A model generated the notes under the pieces. The model saw only the letters and a program-made list of their open reading frames with translations, searched no databases and was not told the DNA's origin. DNA of 64,000 nucleotides from Plazaster borealis. Lineage: Eukaryota > Echinodermata > Asteroidea > Forcipulatida > Labidiasteridae. The stretch's first letter is position 1; each line of letters begins with the position of its first letter. Position numbers and translations under genes: made by a program. This document shows positions 21,282 to 34,000 of the stretch, one piece after another. The stretch spans positions 6,043,501-6,107,500 of the forward strand of contig CM037461.1 in assembly GCA_021014325.1 (NCBI GenBank). The letters are read 5' to 3'.

Positions 21282-23836
21282 CTTCCAGGGCATTCTTTAT
21301 AGCCATGCGAAATCTGCATTCAATTTTGCAGAGTAGGCGCAACTCGAAGTTTCTGCGAAAACCTGCTGCAAATTTGATTGTTAAACTGAATGGTTTTCTT
21401 TTTATAATCGCATGGCTCAAAAGAACAATTGCAGTGACTGTTTAAAGGAGCTTTCAATTTTGCGCAATATAGATTAATATGTCGTTTAAATTGGTCACTT
21501 ATTTTAAGAAAATTACAGGGGAAACCTTTTTCTTTCCTTTTTCTGTTGCCAATCCTGTAAAATTAAACTGTTTAGCTAATTTCCAGACTAAAACTCGTCA
21601 AGAAAGAAAAACATAAAACGATAAATTGTTCCATTTTAATTCTTAGATGATTTTTTTATTTAATGATGGAATGATGATGATAAATGATAAACAATAATAA
21701 TGTGAACCACTACAAACAGGGAAACCCCCAGATTACAAGGCTGGTTTCCGTAAAATTCAACTAAAATAACTGTTCAACTCCTCAACTCTCTATCAATAAC
21801 AGGGCTTTTTAAAAACATTTGTTTCATCATCGAGTACGTATTTTTCATGTTAAATCTTGTGATTTTTGTTGTGAGGTATTTTCTTTCTCTGAAATGTTCC
21901 TTATGTAAATCAAAGCCAGGTGGGATTTTGTCAAGCTGCCTTACGGAGGTTATTGAATAGACCCCCCTTGACGTCAGAAGCTCATATGGCGCCCTCACTG
22001 AGGTCAAAGGCAAATAGAGTTGACGCATACTTACTTGCTTGGTCTCGGCCATGGCAGCCAAGGGGGTATATTTGGATTTGCCAAGTGAAAATATTGATTT
22101 TCACAGGTCCCCTGGAATTGTTCACTTGGCAACAATATTCATACAACAGCTTTTTAAGTGGGGTGGGGTTTTTTCTTTTTTCAATTTGTGGTACAAGTTC
22201 TGTTAAGTCTAAAGTAAACTTTGGCAATCATATTTTTGTTTTAACGTCAAATTTCCCTTTCCTTTGATACAGACCAGTAAACAAACAGCAGGGCAATCTG
22301 CACCTCAGTCATTTAATTCAACTTGAGTTTGATGGATTTGAGATGGTTCTGGAAAAGAAAAATTCAGTTTTTGACCAAATATTGGTCAAGACTCCAAAAG
22401 TTGTTTAACTCAGCTGATGATCGGCTTTTCACGTTCACTCACAACAATGTAAGTTCTGTGTTCACTGGTCCATGAATCACCAAAGGATAATTTTGTCTCT
22501 TTTTTGTTTGTTTTTTACTCTCAAAAATCACAGCAATAGTACAAGTTCTTCGCACCACTAAAATGTGGTGCACCACCAAAAGGCACTTTTCAGCCAAACA
22601 AAGTTGACGCAAGTTATATTTAACCAAATGAAATAAAACACTATGAAATAGTAATATTATAGTAATATTAAATTTTTGTCCTCACCATCAGGTATTTTCT
22701 ACATTTCTGAGTCACCGTCTAAAAGTTCATTGTTCATTTTTAAGGCAACTGATAAATTTCCATGCACCTAAGGATGCTCAAATTTTACATCATCCTAAAC
22801 TGACAAATCACCATCTCCGACAGATATCTTGGACACTGTCTGAATGCATTTGGACACTAAACCGTGCGATGCGATTGGTCAACAAGAGGCAATATAAAAA
22901 TAGAAAACACCTGAGTAGGCGGAGCTTTAGTTGGAATCCAACTGCTGTTCACTGTTAGGCTAAAAATGCACACAAAACAGCAGTTGGATTCCATCAAACT
23001 TGTGTACCTTCCTGGGGAGCACAAGTGAATACTTTTTAAACTCAAAAACAAAACTTCTCTTTTTAAACTTTAGACTAATATATATTTATTTCTTATAAAA
23101 TAGCTAAAATGCTTTGAAATGTTTACTAGCACAAACACAAATGCAAGGTTTTAAAACACTCGCATCAATAAGGTTTTGGGCAGGTTTTTGTTGTAGTTTT
23201 AGATAACTAAATCATTAATCTTGTTTTTGGTGGGCAAGAGGGTATGTTTGCAAATCTCACAAATGCTACAAAACATCTCAGTGGGGATCAGTTTCCAAAT
23301 TGGGCAACATTTGAGCGACTATGAAGTGACTGTATTTTAAGACGGGCAATGTCACAAAATCTACCCAAATAGGGTATATTATTTTCCCAAATGGGAACTC
23401 GTTCACCTAATGAGGATACGATGGTCTTCGATCTATAACTTTTTGGGGGACAACATAAGTGCAAGTCCCATCAAAGCCCGATCTCATAAAACTGCTAAAC
23501 ACATATTTACAAGTAAGCAGAGTTTTTATGAACCCATCAAAAGCCATGGAGATCAGTCCGACATTCTGAAGAGCACCCCATTTCTTGTAAGCAGGATCTT
23601 TTTGTGCTTAGCTGCCTAGTGAAATCAGACTCACTGCTTCAATTCAAAGTTTGTAAACAAATAAGTACAACTTGATGCAATGAACAACATGAACAGGCAT
23701 GAACTCTCAACAATAACGTTAACATGTGTGCATTATATACCTAACACTCCCCTCCTTTTATAAGACAAAACAGGACAAGATCCTAAACTACCTTTAGAGG
23801 AATTATTAACTACAGTTTTAACAACAATAAGCTCTG
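21282..23836. other. Gene-free spacer
   Basis: No exon recognised. A TIR-like hairpin at about 21958-22071 (TAGACCCCCCTTG...CCAAGGGGGTATA) contains a CRE-like TGACGTCA. At 22935-22995 the 24-bp segment around CAGCAGTTGGATTCCA is inverted. The rest is AT-rich and unremarkable. Confidence 0.4.
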
Positions 23837-24034
23837 AAAGGGGGACTGTCATCATGATCGCAGCAGGCAAGTGGCTGTACATGGAATTATAAACTCTCAC
23901 CCAGTTACTGCACGCACATGCGCTAGCCGTATCAGATCTATGGCCAGCACGCCTGTGCCCGCAGTAAGCGAATGCGAGTTCATAATTCCATGTACAGCCA
24001 CAGCCCTGTTATGATCATGACGACAGTTCCCCCT
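23837..24034. repeat. Hairpin MITE, AAAGGGGGACTGTC ends
   Basis: Left AAAGGGGGACTGTCATCATG, right complement GACAGTTCCCCCTT. Inner arms TGGCTGTACATGGAATTATA and complement. A diverged copy lies at 42420-42585. Confidence 0.7.
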
Positions 24035-24448
24035 TAACTTTACACTGAACTTGATAAATGGCACGCTTAAACTTGTTTCTTCAAGCTGTCAACATTTGTT
24101 GCAATTAAAACCTTTACAAAGATCTGTACACTTTTTTGCAAATCAATCTTGACGACAGATAGATGATGGCCTTCGATTGGTTCAATATAGTTGACTCTGT
24201 GAATCATGACCAATGAAAACAGGAGTTTTATTGTCCGGGTGGTATCTGTCTGTGATTGGTATGAAGTAGTGTCTGACAGTCTACCAGTATACCTTCACTC
24301 AATCTAACCAATGGCATTAGTTGTTGCATCATTGTCAACAATTAAACTAACCACTCACGTCCAATGTTCCATGCTGTCAACAAAGATTTGCGGCATTGAT
24401 CACACATACATAGCTTTAAAACATTTCCAATCATGTCCTCTGTACTGG

Positions 24449-24642
24449 GCACAATTTCATAGATCTGCTCAAGCACAAAAAGTAGCTGAACCAAACACTA
24501 TTAAGCTTACTAGGACTCAGGTTACCAACCAAACTATGTAACATGTACATTTTGTGACTGGTATCCTGTTCATTTCTGCTTAGCAGACAATTAATTGTTA
24601 AGCAATATTTTCTGCGTAAGCAGCTCTGTGATATTTGGCCCT
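24449..24642. repeat. Family A MITE
   Basis: Degraded copy: GGCACAATTTCATAGATCTG on the left, GCAGCTCTGTGATATTTGGC on the right, with the CTGGTATCC core. Confidence 0.65.
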
Positions 24643-27050
24643 CGTGTGTTGGAGTTTGTACAAACAGAACGCAGTGATTTTTATGGTTTTTCCTTAAATA
24701 CTCTAAAAGCGAGGATATTCTTTTTTCCTTCACAGCAAGACGCAGTGAGCACCTTCACATGATTGTAAACATAAATATGCGCAAACTTCATCACTGTCAA
24801 ATAATTACCTATCCCTATACATAACCTTCCCACTTAACACACTTATAATGAATATTCTATGCAAATATGAAAATAGTTTTAAATATTATGCATATTTATG
24901 ATATGCAAATGAGATACGGTATTCAATACCGTGCAAAGTCGATTCACAGACATGTGTGATGACGGTCAATTCATGATGTCATGAAATTCGGAATGATTTG
25001 ATTGGTCAAGAACGTGACCATGATATAATTCATGAATACTCAAGGTATGTAAATTCATGTAACTTCAAATGGAATGTTGCTCAACATTTTTTATCAAGTT
25101 TAAAATACATCCGAAAAGCTAAAAAAAATCAAAAATCAAAACAAGTTATTCAAACCAACTATGAAATAACAGTAAATAGCGAAATAGAAGTGTTTTAAAA
25201 TAGTGCATAATATAGACCTCAAATGTGAGTCAACTTTTCTACAGTTAATTAAATCACCAGTACCACACTGGGTGCTAGCTTGTGGAAGCACCACATTTAG
25301 ACTTGACTGCACGAATGCATGGATCAACCATGCATCCCAGGCTAAGCCAATACCAAAACTAAAAATAACAATAATAAAAAATTGCCAACCTGCACTGAGG
25401 TAAGTGTGACAACCCCACATTCAAGCAAAAAGAAAAACAAGCACACAAAAGAACGGTCTTTCAAAATATTTAAAAATTGTTCCTTGCTGAACTGAACATA
25501 ATTTCTCTCCAACAAACAGTAACAAGTTGAGAAGGGCAACTTGAAAGTTAAGAAGGTTACAGGTTTTGTTGAAGACAAAACTTTTGAGTCAACTTGTTTT
25601 TCAGTGAACCAATAATAATTTGATTTTAATGAAGTGTAATTATCAAGAAACCAGCAGTAAACATTATTCAGGTTTGTCATAAAGTTTTCTCACATATGGA
25701 TGTATTTTTGATGGAAATTTTGTTTTTTAACAGTAGGTACCAGTACTTCACAGGAATACCTTTTCAGAAAAAAATGTTCGCTTGTTTTTTGTTTTGTTTT
25801 TCCTGATTGTAAAACCTTGTATCATACATTCACTGAAGAAGTAACAATGACGTAAACTTGCAGGTACAGCCACGTATAAACTTTTTTGAGGGAGAAGTGT
25901 TGGCTCTGGAAAGAGCCGCTGTGGTCAGTATACTCTGCTGGTCTTCAGGAGGTTTCCCCTGAAGATTAGCAGAGTATCATGTTCGAAACGTCAAGACCAC
26001 ACCGGCTCTTTTCAGAGCCAACACTCTTCCTTGAAATGAGATGTATACATGGTTGTACCTGCAAGTTTAGTAGCCATTGTTACTTTGCATTGTCACAGTT
26101 TGTCCTAAGACCATTGGAACTGTGACCAAAAAGGGAATTCTGACACGCATTATCCACATCATGCAAGCTTCAAACATCACATACCTTAACATACCGATTC
26201 CGAGATTTTACATTCCGACTGAGTTATAAAAAAAAAATTACAGACATTTGAATCTCTCAGGGTTGGAACTGGCAACTCTCCCTCTAGACTACCAAAGCCT
26301 CTGCTACATTGTAAGTGGGAGAAAAATAATAATAAACAAAACTAAAAAATAATATTTATACATATATAGCGAACTCTGCATATATATATTTTCTCTAAAC
26401 TTTCCTCTGTTTTTGGCAGTTACATGGCTAGTAAATACACAATAAGTTTGGCAATAACAGTACTGTAACTTTCCTTTAAAAATACGAGTTGGAATTTGTT
26501 TTTTTGTACAAAAGATAAGAGGGTTTTTTTCCTTCCACTATGTGATGGAAAAAACAGAGGGAATAAAATGTGGTTAAAACTGACTCTTTGAAACCAGTCA
26601 ACTGTTTTAAGATTTTGTGACTAATCAAGGTATTAACAAGTTATTGAGGGAGTAAGTAGATTTGAAAATGGCTTTTGTCTAAGACAGATCAGCAGAAGAG
26701 GACCAATGATTTTCCAGATTTGTTACAAGAAAAATGAAAGTAACAAAAAAATCTTGCGCTCAACATGGAAAAGTTTTTGTTTTTTTAAACCAAAGCCTAA
26801 AATCATGAAATGTGCACTCAATTTAGGGTGCACATTGAAGAGCCATGTACTGAGCTAGCTAGGGGTGTAACATTTCAGTTTTCTGTTGAAAAAGTTTCCT
26901 TCAAATTTTTCTTTTATTTTTCTGGTTGGCCATTTATATATATTTTTTTTCTTTTTTTCGGGGGGTCAGCGCAAGGTCAGGAAATCTGTCAAGGCTTTTG
27001 TGAACTCTTCTAGTTTATCTTATAACACAACTAATGGTAAAAAAGACTTT
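24643..27050. other. AT-rich gene-free spacer with one palindrome
   Basis: No gene recognised. Open frames up to 112 codons (25342-25680, -) have no protein signature and are rich in Phe/Leu, as expected from T-rich DNA. Contains the 25843-26081 inverted repeat listed separately. Confidence 0.4.
25843..26081. mobile_element. Foldback element with Penelope-like terminal motif
   Basis: Outer arms AAACTTGCAGGTACAGCCA and complement TGTACCTGCAAGTTT. Second arms GTGTTGGCTCTGGAAAGAGC and complement. In the loop sits CCTGAAGATTAGCAGAG then TTCGAAACGTC, similar to Penelope-like terminal repeats and to a hammerhead core (CTGAAGA...CGAAAC). No ORF. Confidence 0.5.
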
Positions 27051-27056
27051 GCATAA

Positions 27057-27653
27057 GGCCAAGTAAAATAAATAACATGTTGCTCGTCCCCGCCCGCCTC
27101 GGTTTTGGCGGCCGCACCGATTTTTTTGTTATTTGTTATTTTAAAAAAAATAAATAAATAAAAAAATAAAAAAAAATAAAAAAAATCAATTTACATATTA
27201 TTTATAGCTATTTCCAATGTACCCTTTATTTTTATTGAGCAGTTTCATCATCTGTCTTACATGTAGGCCTACAAGAATAGCTATTGCAACGCATAATGAG
27301 AAACTCTTTACTTTGAAACGTTTTGCCCTTCAGGTTTGCATGCCACAGTTCTTTGCACAAGGACGCGATACCAGCACACAGAATAACTTTGGAGCAAAAT
27401 CAAGAATGACTCTTTAGAGATAATTACAATGTATCAAAATGGACACAGAAACACACACAGAATTTGAGGACATACAGAACATACTCATAAAACCATAAAA
27501 CCATCTTCAAATACGATATGGCGGCCATCTTAGACATGGTGGCCATCTTGAAAAAAATAACAAAAAAATTGAAAATAACAAATAACAAGGACCTCCCTCA
27601 CCAACTTTTTCAAAAAGTCCGGACGAGCAACATGTTATTTATTTTACTTGGCC
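27057..27653. mobile_element. 597-bp non-autonomous TIR element, TAA target duplication
   Basis: Perfect inverted ends of about 33 bp begin GGCCAAGTAAAATAAATAAC and are flanked by TAA at 27054-27056 and 27654-27656. A TWA-type 3-bp duplication is known for PIF/Harbinger elements, so that placement is inference. The interior has A-rich runs and ATGGCGGCCATC/GGTGGCCATC repeats, and no transposase. Confidence 0.8.
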
Positions 27654-27656
27654 TAA

Positions 27657-30600
27657 TGGTATAGCACACTTGTTGAAAATGACAAGAGTATCGGCAGGTT
27701 TAAGAATCGGCAAAATCCAGCTAGGTACTATTGTCTTCTTCTTCTTGTTCTTCTTCAGTAAACAGTTAAATAAAATAATTTACTCTTCAGCTAATAGCTT
27801 TTTATCTAACCCTTGATCTTCCGTAAAGAGTCACTGATGTCAATAATTTGGTTATGTTTGAAATCGGTCAAAATTTCTTGAGTTGAAGTTTATCTATAAA
27901 CTGCTGGATTTACCGATCCCTAAATGTCTTTGGTTCAGAATTTTGTAATTACTGATTAATGAATATTCATGAGCACGAGATGCTTTTTATCCAATAGGAA
28001 GATACTTATGAGGCACTGGTAACAGATTACAAACGTTTATTTTATGAATTACTTTCCAGAATAATGTTGGCAAGTGTACATGTGCCTCAAAAGTATCCAG
28101 TTTTTATTGAGAGCTGATCTGCTCAGGGGGTTTTTCTCCAATTGTTTTTTTTTTATTTTTTCTCAAGCTACTTTCTTTTTTGCCGACTGATGTTATTTGA
28201 TTAGCTTTACGGGGGAGAAATTTGTCGCCGGCTTGATTACTTCTCTTGTGAGAGTTCAAGTTAACAACGGTTGCCCTTTGTGACTACAAAAGCGTTTTCG
28301 TTCTCTTTGTAAACCATTCCAATTTATCAACAACCGGTTGGTAGTTAAACTAAAGTAATCATCATGCAATTCCCTGATCACGTTAGTTATTAGAATTAGG
28401 CTTACCACAACAAAATAATCCATTCGGTTTGTTTTTTCCTCATTTTTGTTTGTAAACTTCCTTTCCACTAAAATTTTGTTTTTTCCTCTCAATTCTTTGG
28501 TTGTCTCAGGATTCCTTCGTCACTACATCTCTTCATAATGCAATACATCTTAAAACACTTCTTTAAAAATCCGATTTAAAACTCAATTTAAAATTCATAG
28601 ATTAACTAGTGTTGATAACTAGTTTATAACTTTAAAAACCAAAACACTACTAGTCGGGTTTAAAACTAGTAAAAATTCACCGGTGAAGTTAAACTAGATC
28701 AAATTCACCAGTTAGATTGAACTAGTTCAAAACATGTCTATAACCTACTCTAACTACTGATATCCTTAACTCACCAACCATTAACAAACTGAGTAAACTC
28801 AAGTCATAACTAACTTTTACCTTTTAAAAAATAGAGAACTTATTGGGTAGTAATAAATGAGTTGTATGAACGAAAAAACAATGATTGCATGACTTTATAA
28901 TATGCATGCTTTACTTTACTTGGTGAAATTAACGAGAGTATGAATGTTTGATGAATAACTAATGAATGATCAAGAATGAATGGAACTAAAACTACTTCTG
29001 AACTTCAAAGGAAAACAAAAATGAATATCAGGCTAGTTTCCAGCATTTTTGGCGTTTTAAATCTGTTCAATCAGTCTCCGCTTTAACAAAAAGGCATAAC
29101 TATTTCCCTCGATTAAGATTAAATCGAGAGGTTTAATTATCATTTAACAAAATTGTTTAAAGAGTTTCAGAACTGAGCTGAAATACTAAACTGTCTGGAA
29201 ACTTGCAAAGTATTCAAATAACCAATTAAGATTAAAACTTTTATAGAACTGGATTGATGACAATTAGGACCAGCACATCATTCCTAAACCAAACTAAAAT
29301 GGGAAGTCAAATAAAATGAAACTCACTAACTAGTTTAACCAACTTGTTAACATAATCTGAGATAACCTCATGTTAAAAGTTTTAAAATCGATACATTCTC
29401 TTTGTCACCTTAATCCACCAACCATAACTAGCAACATAACCCTTGTAACATAATCCAAGTTAACTACTATAACTATCAACTAAGATGAATACCTCTATAC
29501 AGATAGAACAACCAAATAGCCAAAATATACAAGATGAAAATCTCAACTCAGTCATCAACAATTATGTAAATCAAACAAAACCTCAACTCAGAAAGTTAAA
29601 CTTTAAACTTGCACTTAATTAGCACACGCTTTGTAACCCAGCAGCGATGCAATCTTTGCACTTGGTAGAAACCCGCTCACTTGGTTTTAAGCTTTGAATC
29701 TTTGGTGTATTACCTAGCTGTGTACTTCCAGAATGGTAACCATAAACTGGAATGATGAAAAGAAACTACAAAAAAAGGAGTGATCTAGAAGTGCTTGTGA
29801 TGAGTAAAGAAATGGTCAAGGTGCAAATGGTGAATGATTTGTCTATATAAGTTTTAGAAATCGTGAAAATTCCGTTTCCACAAAACGATATTCCCCCTTT
29901 TGATTATGACCGGTCTCAGGGAATTTGCATAACTAATGGGATACAAGTGTTTCTCCTTAAACAATAGGATCTTATACTGGCTTACTGCAAGAGTGTTCCT
30001 GAAAATATTTGGCAACATTTATGGGAAAAGAACACAATCGTTTGTTTTGGGTTTTGTTCTTTTGTTTTTGTAAAACAATTATCTGGGGTCTCTTTGCAAT
30101 TTTGATATCAGAAACTTTTTGTTTTTATGTCCATTTATAGTCACTTTTTAGTGATTAATTTGTTGGACTGTTAAGACATAGAGACTGCTTAATGATAAAT
30201 TGGATTTATTGATTACTTATTTACCGATCAGATTTGATTTGATGATCGATCAGATATGTGAGATGTGGCTACAATATTGATCAACGCTTAGAATAAAATG
30301 TTAGTCAGTTAATAGATATGGATCGTTGATTTTTGTTGGACATTATGGTCTTTTGATTTTACTTTCAATGAAATTATTGAGGATAAAAAAAAATCAATAA
30401 ATAAATCAACGTGGGAATCTATAAATTGATCGATCAATCCAAGGATTCAAATATTGGGGGATCTCTGCATGATGGGTCTTGACATCAAATAAGCAATCAA
30501 TACATTATATATAATGTACATTATATACTAATCAATCATAGGGTGGTAAGTTATCAATACAGAATAATCAACAATTATTGATCAATCACAACCCAAATTT

Positions 30601-30977
30601 GTTCCAATACATGAGATAGTTGATCAATAAATCCATAAAGATCACACTCAGGTTGTCAACGTATCATTGTTTATCTTTGAGGGTTTTACATTGTTGGGGC
30701 TCATATAATAAAAGATCAATACATCCAATGATCAATCAATACATCCAATGACCGATCAATACATCCAACGACCAATCAATAGATCCAATAAATGATTAAT
30801 ATACCAATGACCGATCAATACATCCAATGACTGATCAACACATCCAATGAATGATCAATACATCCATCGACCGATCAATAGATCAAATAAAAGATTAATA
30901 CATCCAATGAATGATCAATACATCCAATGACTGATCAATAAATCCAATTTAGCAATCACAGGGTTGGTGCTGTCCTC
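27657..30977. other. Gene-free AT-rich stretch, includes 3' UTR of the RNA-binding gene
   Basis: No exon recognised. The part next to 30977 is presumably the 3' UTR of the - strand gene; TTTATT at about 30205 (AATAAA on the - strand) is one possible poly(A) signal. The stretch 28600-28780 is dense in ACTAGT and CACCGGTGAA-like words. Confidence 0.35.
30705..30955. repeat. About 20-bp satellite array (ATCAATACATCCAATGA)
   Basis: About 12 imperfect units of the pattern ATCAATACATCCAATGAYYG in tandem, plus scattered GATCAAT words from 30180 onward. Lies just downstream of the stop codon of the - strand gene, so it is probably in its 3' UTR. Confidence 0.8.
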
Positions 30978-31075
30978 TTAATAGGGTGTTTGGTAGACTT
31001 CTGGTGAGGTGGGGGCATACCCCTGGCTATGGTACCCTCCGTAGTTGTAGTGGGGGCTGTCTGGGGCATCACCTC
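30978..31075 (-). CDS. RNA-binding protein, last coding exon
   Basis: 31 codons plus TAA after the acceptor TTCTCAG. Tail composition Gly/Tyr/Ser/Pro (HYNYGGYHSQGYAPTSPE). Enters in phase 1, matching the previous exon. Confidence 0.8.
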
Positions 31076-34000
31076 CTGAGAACATACATGTAGAAAGAGG
31101 AACAGAGAGAAGAGGACCAAGACAAGATTTTGGAGAAGAAAACAAATATTAGATTTGGTTATAAATACACAAAAGTTGACACTAAATAAATATCATTAAA
31201 AAATTAAAATCATAAAAACAGAGCTGCCAACATTTGTAACTTGCAATTAGGGAGATTTTGCACAACAATCAGGGAGATACTTAGAACTACATTGAACATA
31301 ATAGGGACAAAGTTTCCATAATCAGGGACACTTTCAAATTTGTTCATCAGAACAAGCTAAGGGAGGATTGGTTTATTTCCAGGGAATATTCTGCAGAATC
31401 AGGGAGATTTGGCAGCTCTGCAAAAAAATATAAAATGGTTTAATAGTAAAATAAAACAAACAAACAAAACAAATGAGCAAAGGGAAGACAAACTCTTTTG
31501 AAAAGAAAAAAATAACAATAAAAACATGTAACTCCCATATGTTTAAAAAAAAACATCTCTACAATGAAAGGTGTATTACTTATTACTAAAACAGCATGTA
31601 AGGATCATGTAAAGGAACATTTTGAGGACAAAATTAGAAAAAAAGTTATGAGAACAAATTTGATGGAACTTGAAATCAACATTATGCTATGATGCTGTGA
31701 TGAGCATGCCATACTTCAAAATAAAACAAGAAATTTATTCTGAAACAAAGTTTAGCGCAAAAACTTCACAACAAATTTGCAAAAAGTAAAAATGCAACCC
31801 TGGCTTTATGGGTTTTTTACTGCATGTGTGTTGGGCACTAATGACAAAACATTAAAAGCTTCTAGGTATGGATTCAGATCTATAGAGAATAACAGATATG
31901 AATATTATAATTGTGTTTTTACTCATACATGTACACCAATGTGTGTTAAAGGTAGGGTCATAGATTTGTAAATACTCCAAAAATGAATGACCATAAAAAC
32001 TTACTTGATGAGAAGCACTGCAGCTGTTGATAGTATAAACTACTTTGAGAAAGGATTCCCTTTGAAGTAATATGGTTCGGATAACTTTTCACCTCAAAAC
32101 ATTTTAATCTGAGAAATGATTCATGCATGGATCATTTTTCAGATTTCTGAGGGTTGGTGGCTGTTCGCGATTGCTGCGGCCAGATATGCAGTTGGTATAC
32201 ATCTGCTGTCACCTCACTAAATGTGGATGGATTCGACATTGTGTAACTACTATGACAGTTTTTTGCTATTTTCTCAGCAAGGAGACACTGCTCAGCTGAA
32301 ACTTTCACAGGTGACTTTTATTGTATCTTTCATTATAATTTTGCCTATAAATCAGCAGTATGTTGACAAAAACAAATCTACGACCCTACCTTTAAAGTGA
32401 AACGCTGACAGCACATGTCAACAAAATGTCCACAATTTAAAAACACATTTACAGCACATTTTGAATTGCCACAGCGGAATGCATTTGACACACGTTAAAA
32501 TACAATTGAGGTGCACGAAAAGAACACATGAAGCATGCGTTTAGAAGACTTTGAAGCAAAACACATTTTTAATACAAATGTGAAGAAAAAAACACAATAA
32601 CAAAACCATGCCAGCTGTGTTGTCATGTCAGAGTAAAAGCATTTTTTTAATAGCCTCTTGTCTCGCACAAGAGATGCAGAAAAACATCTTAGCCCATAAG
32701 GCTTCATTAGGGAGATGCATCTTGTGCACAAAAGATATTTTGAGCAGTTCAATAGATAAATGCACAGGGTTTGTCCTAACTGTTTCAGTGACTAGCCAGC
32801 AAGACCAGTTAGCTTGCCATTCAGAGCTGCCAACATTTGCATCTTGCAATCAGGGAGATTTAGAATTATAATCAACATAATAGAGACAAAGTCTCCAGAA
32901 TCAGGGAGATTTCCATATTTATTCATCAGAACATGAACAAAAAAAATCATTTTCAGGGAGATTTTCAAATCTTTTCATCAGAACATGAACAGATTGGTTT
33001 ATTTTCAGGGAACTTTCTGCAAAATCAGGGAGAGTTGGCAGCTCTGGTCAATTTCACTGGTCCCCAGCTTTATCACTGGTCCATATTTAATGAGGAATGC
33101 TTTTCAACACTGAACTAGCCAGTCGGACCACTTGTACTGCTAAATATGGTATTCTTGAAATAAATCTTATTTCAAGAAACAAATTCTTGTGTCACTCCCT
33201 AGACAAATTTTCTAATCAGATTTTTGGGAGTGACACAAGAAAAGTTTTCTTGAAATAAGATTTGTTCTTATTTCAAGAATACCATTTTTAGCAGTGCGGG
33301 AGTGAAATTTGACTGGTCCTCACTTGTTTTAACTAGCATTTGGCCAGCGAACCACTGTTAAAGGAGAACGCTGTGTTTAAATTCTGCTTCAGGAGATATA
33401 GAATGCTTTTGCAGTGACACGACGATGTATGGCTTGACTGTGCCAAATGCCTGGCAAAAGTCAAGTCACTTTAACATCAAGAAGAACATGCTTTTGGATG
33501 TTGATTGGTGAATAGTTGAAATGTATGATTAATGAAGCATATTAAAGTGGATTCTACATGGAAGGTCTGCATACCTGGCGTCAAAATCACAGGTGATGTT
33601 GTAGTGATAGGGACACTGACATATGTAGGCTGGTAATTAGCGGATGTGATGGCAGCGACACCATTGGCCATCCTGTGGGCGTGGGGGTTGGGTGGGAGCC
33701 CCTGGTGTTGATGTGGAGGAGGGGGATGGGACAGCATGTAGTCCCCGGAGCCTGTGGGGGAAGATGAGGTGACAATGGTGTTCGTGGGTGCAGCGCCGTC
33801 CAGGCCTGGATGCAAAGCAAGAAGAGTAGGGGGGGAGGTAGAACAAACAAACAGAAAAAAAAGCCATGCAAGAATCAAACCAGCTGCATGGTGATCGGAT
33901 GAAGCATAGAGAACTGAAAAAAGGGGCTCCAAGGTCAAATTCAGTTTTGTGATCCACTCATTTTCCAAGTTATAAACCACAAGGGAAACTGACTGGGTAA

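Larger units (their letters stand above)
32770..33370. repeat. Family D repeat split by two MITEs
   Basis: Family D sequence appears at 32770-32821, 33047-33133 and 33298-33370 and joins into the order seen at 41100-41335. The gaps are a CAGAGCTGCC MITE (32822-33046) and a hairpin (33134-33297). Confidence 0.7.

Noticed and set aside
22025..22061. - strand ATG followed by GTAAGT, looking like a first exon
   Set aside because: It lies inside a small hairpin (TAGACCCCCCTTG...CAAGGGGGTATA), and no later exon was found on that strand.
33477..33980. Single 167-codon gene on the - strand
   Set aside because: Only the 33805-33575 part is an exon; splice sites and phases with neighbours explain it, and the rest is intron.
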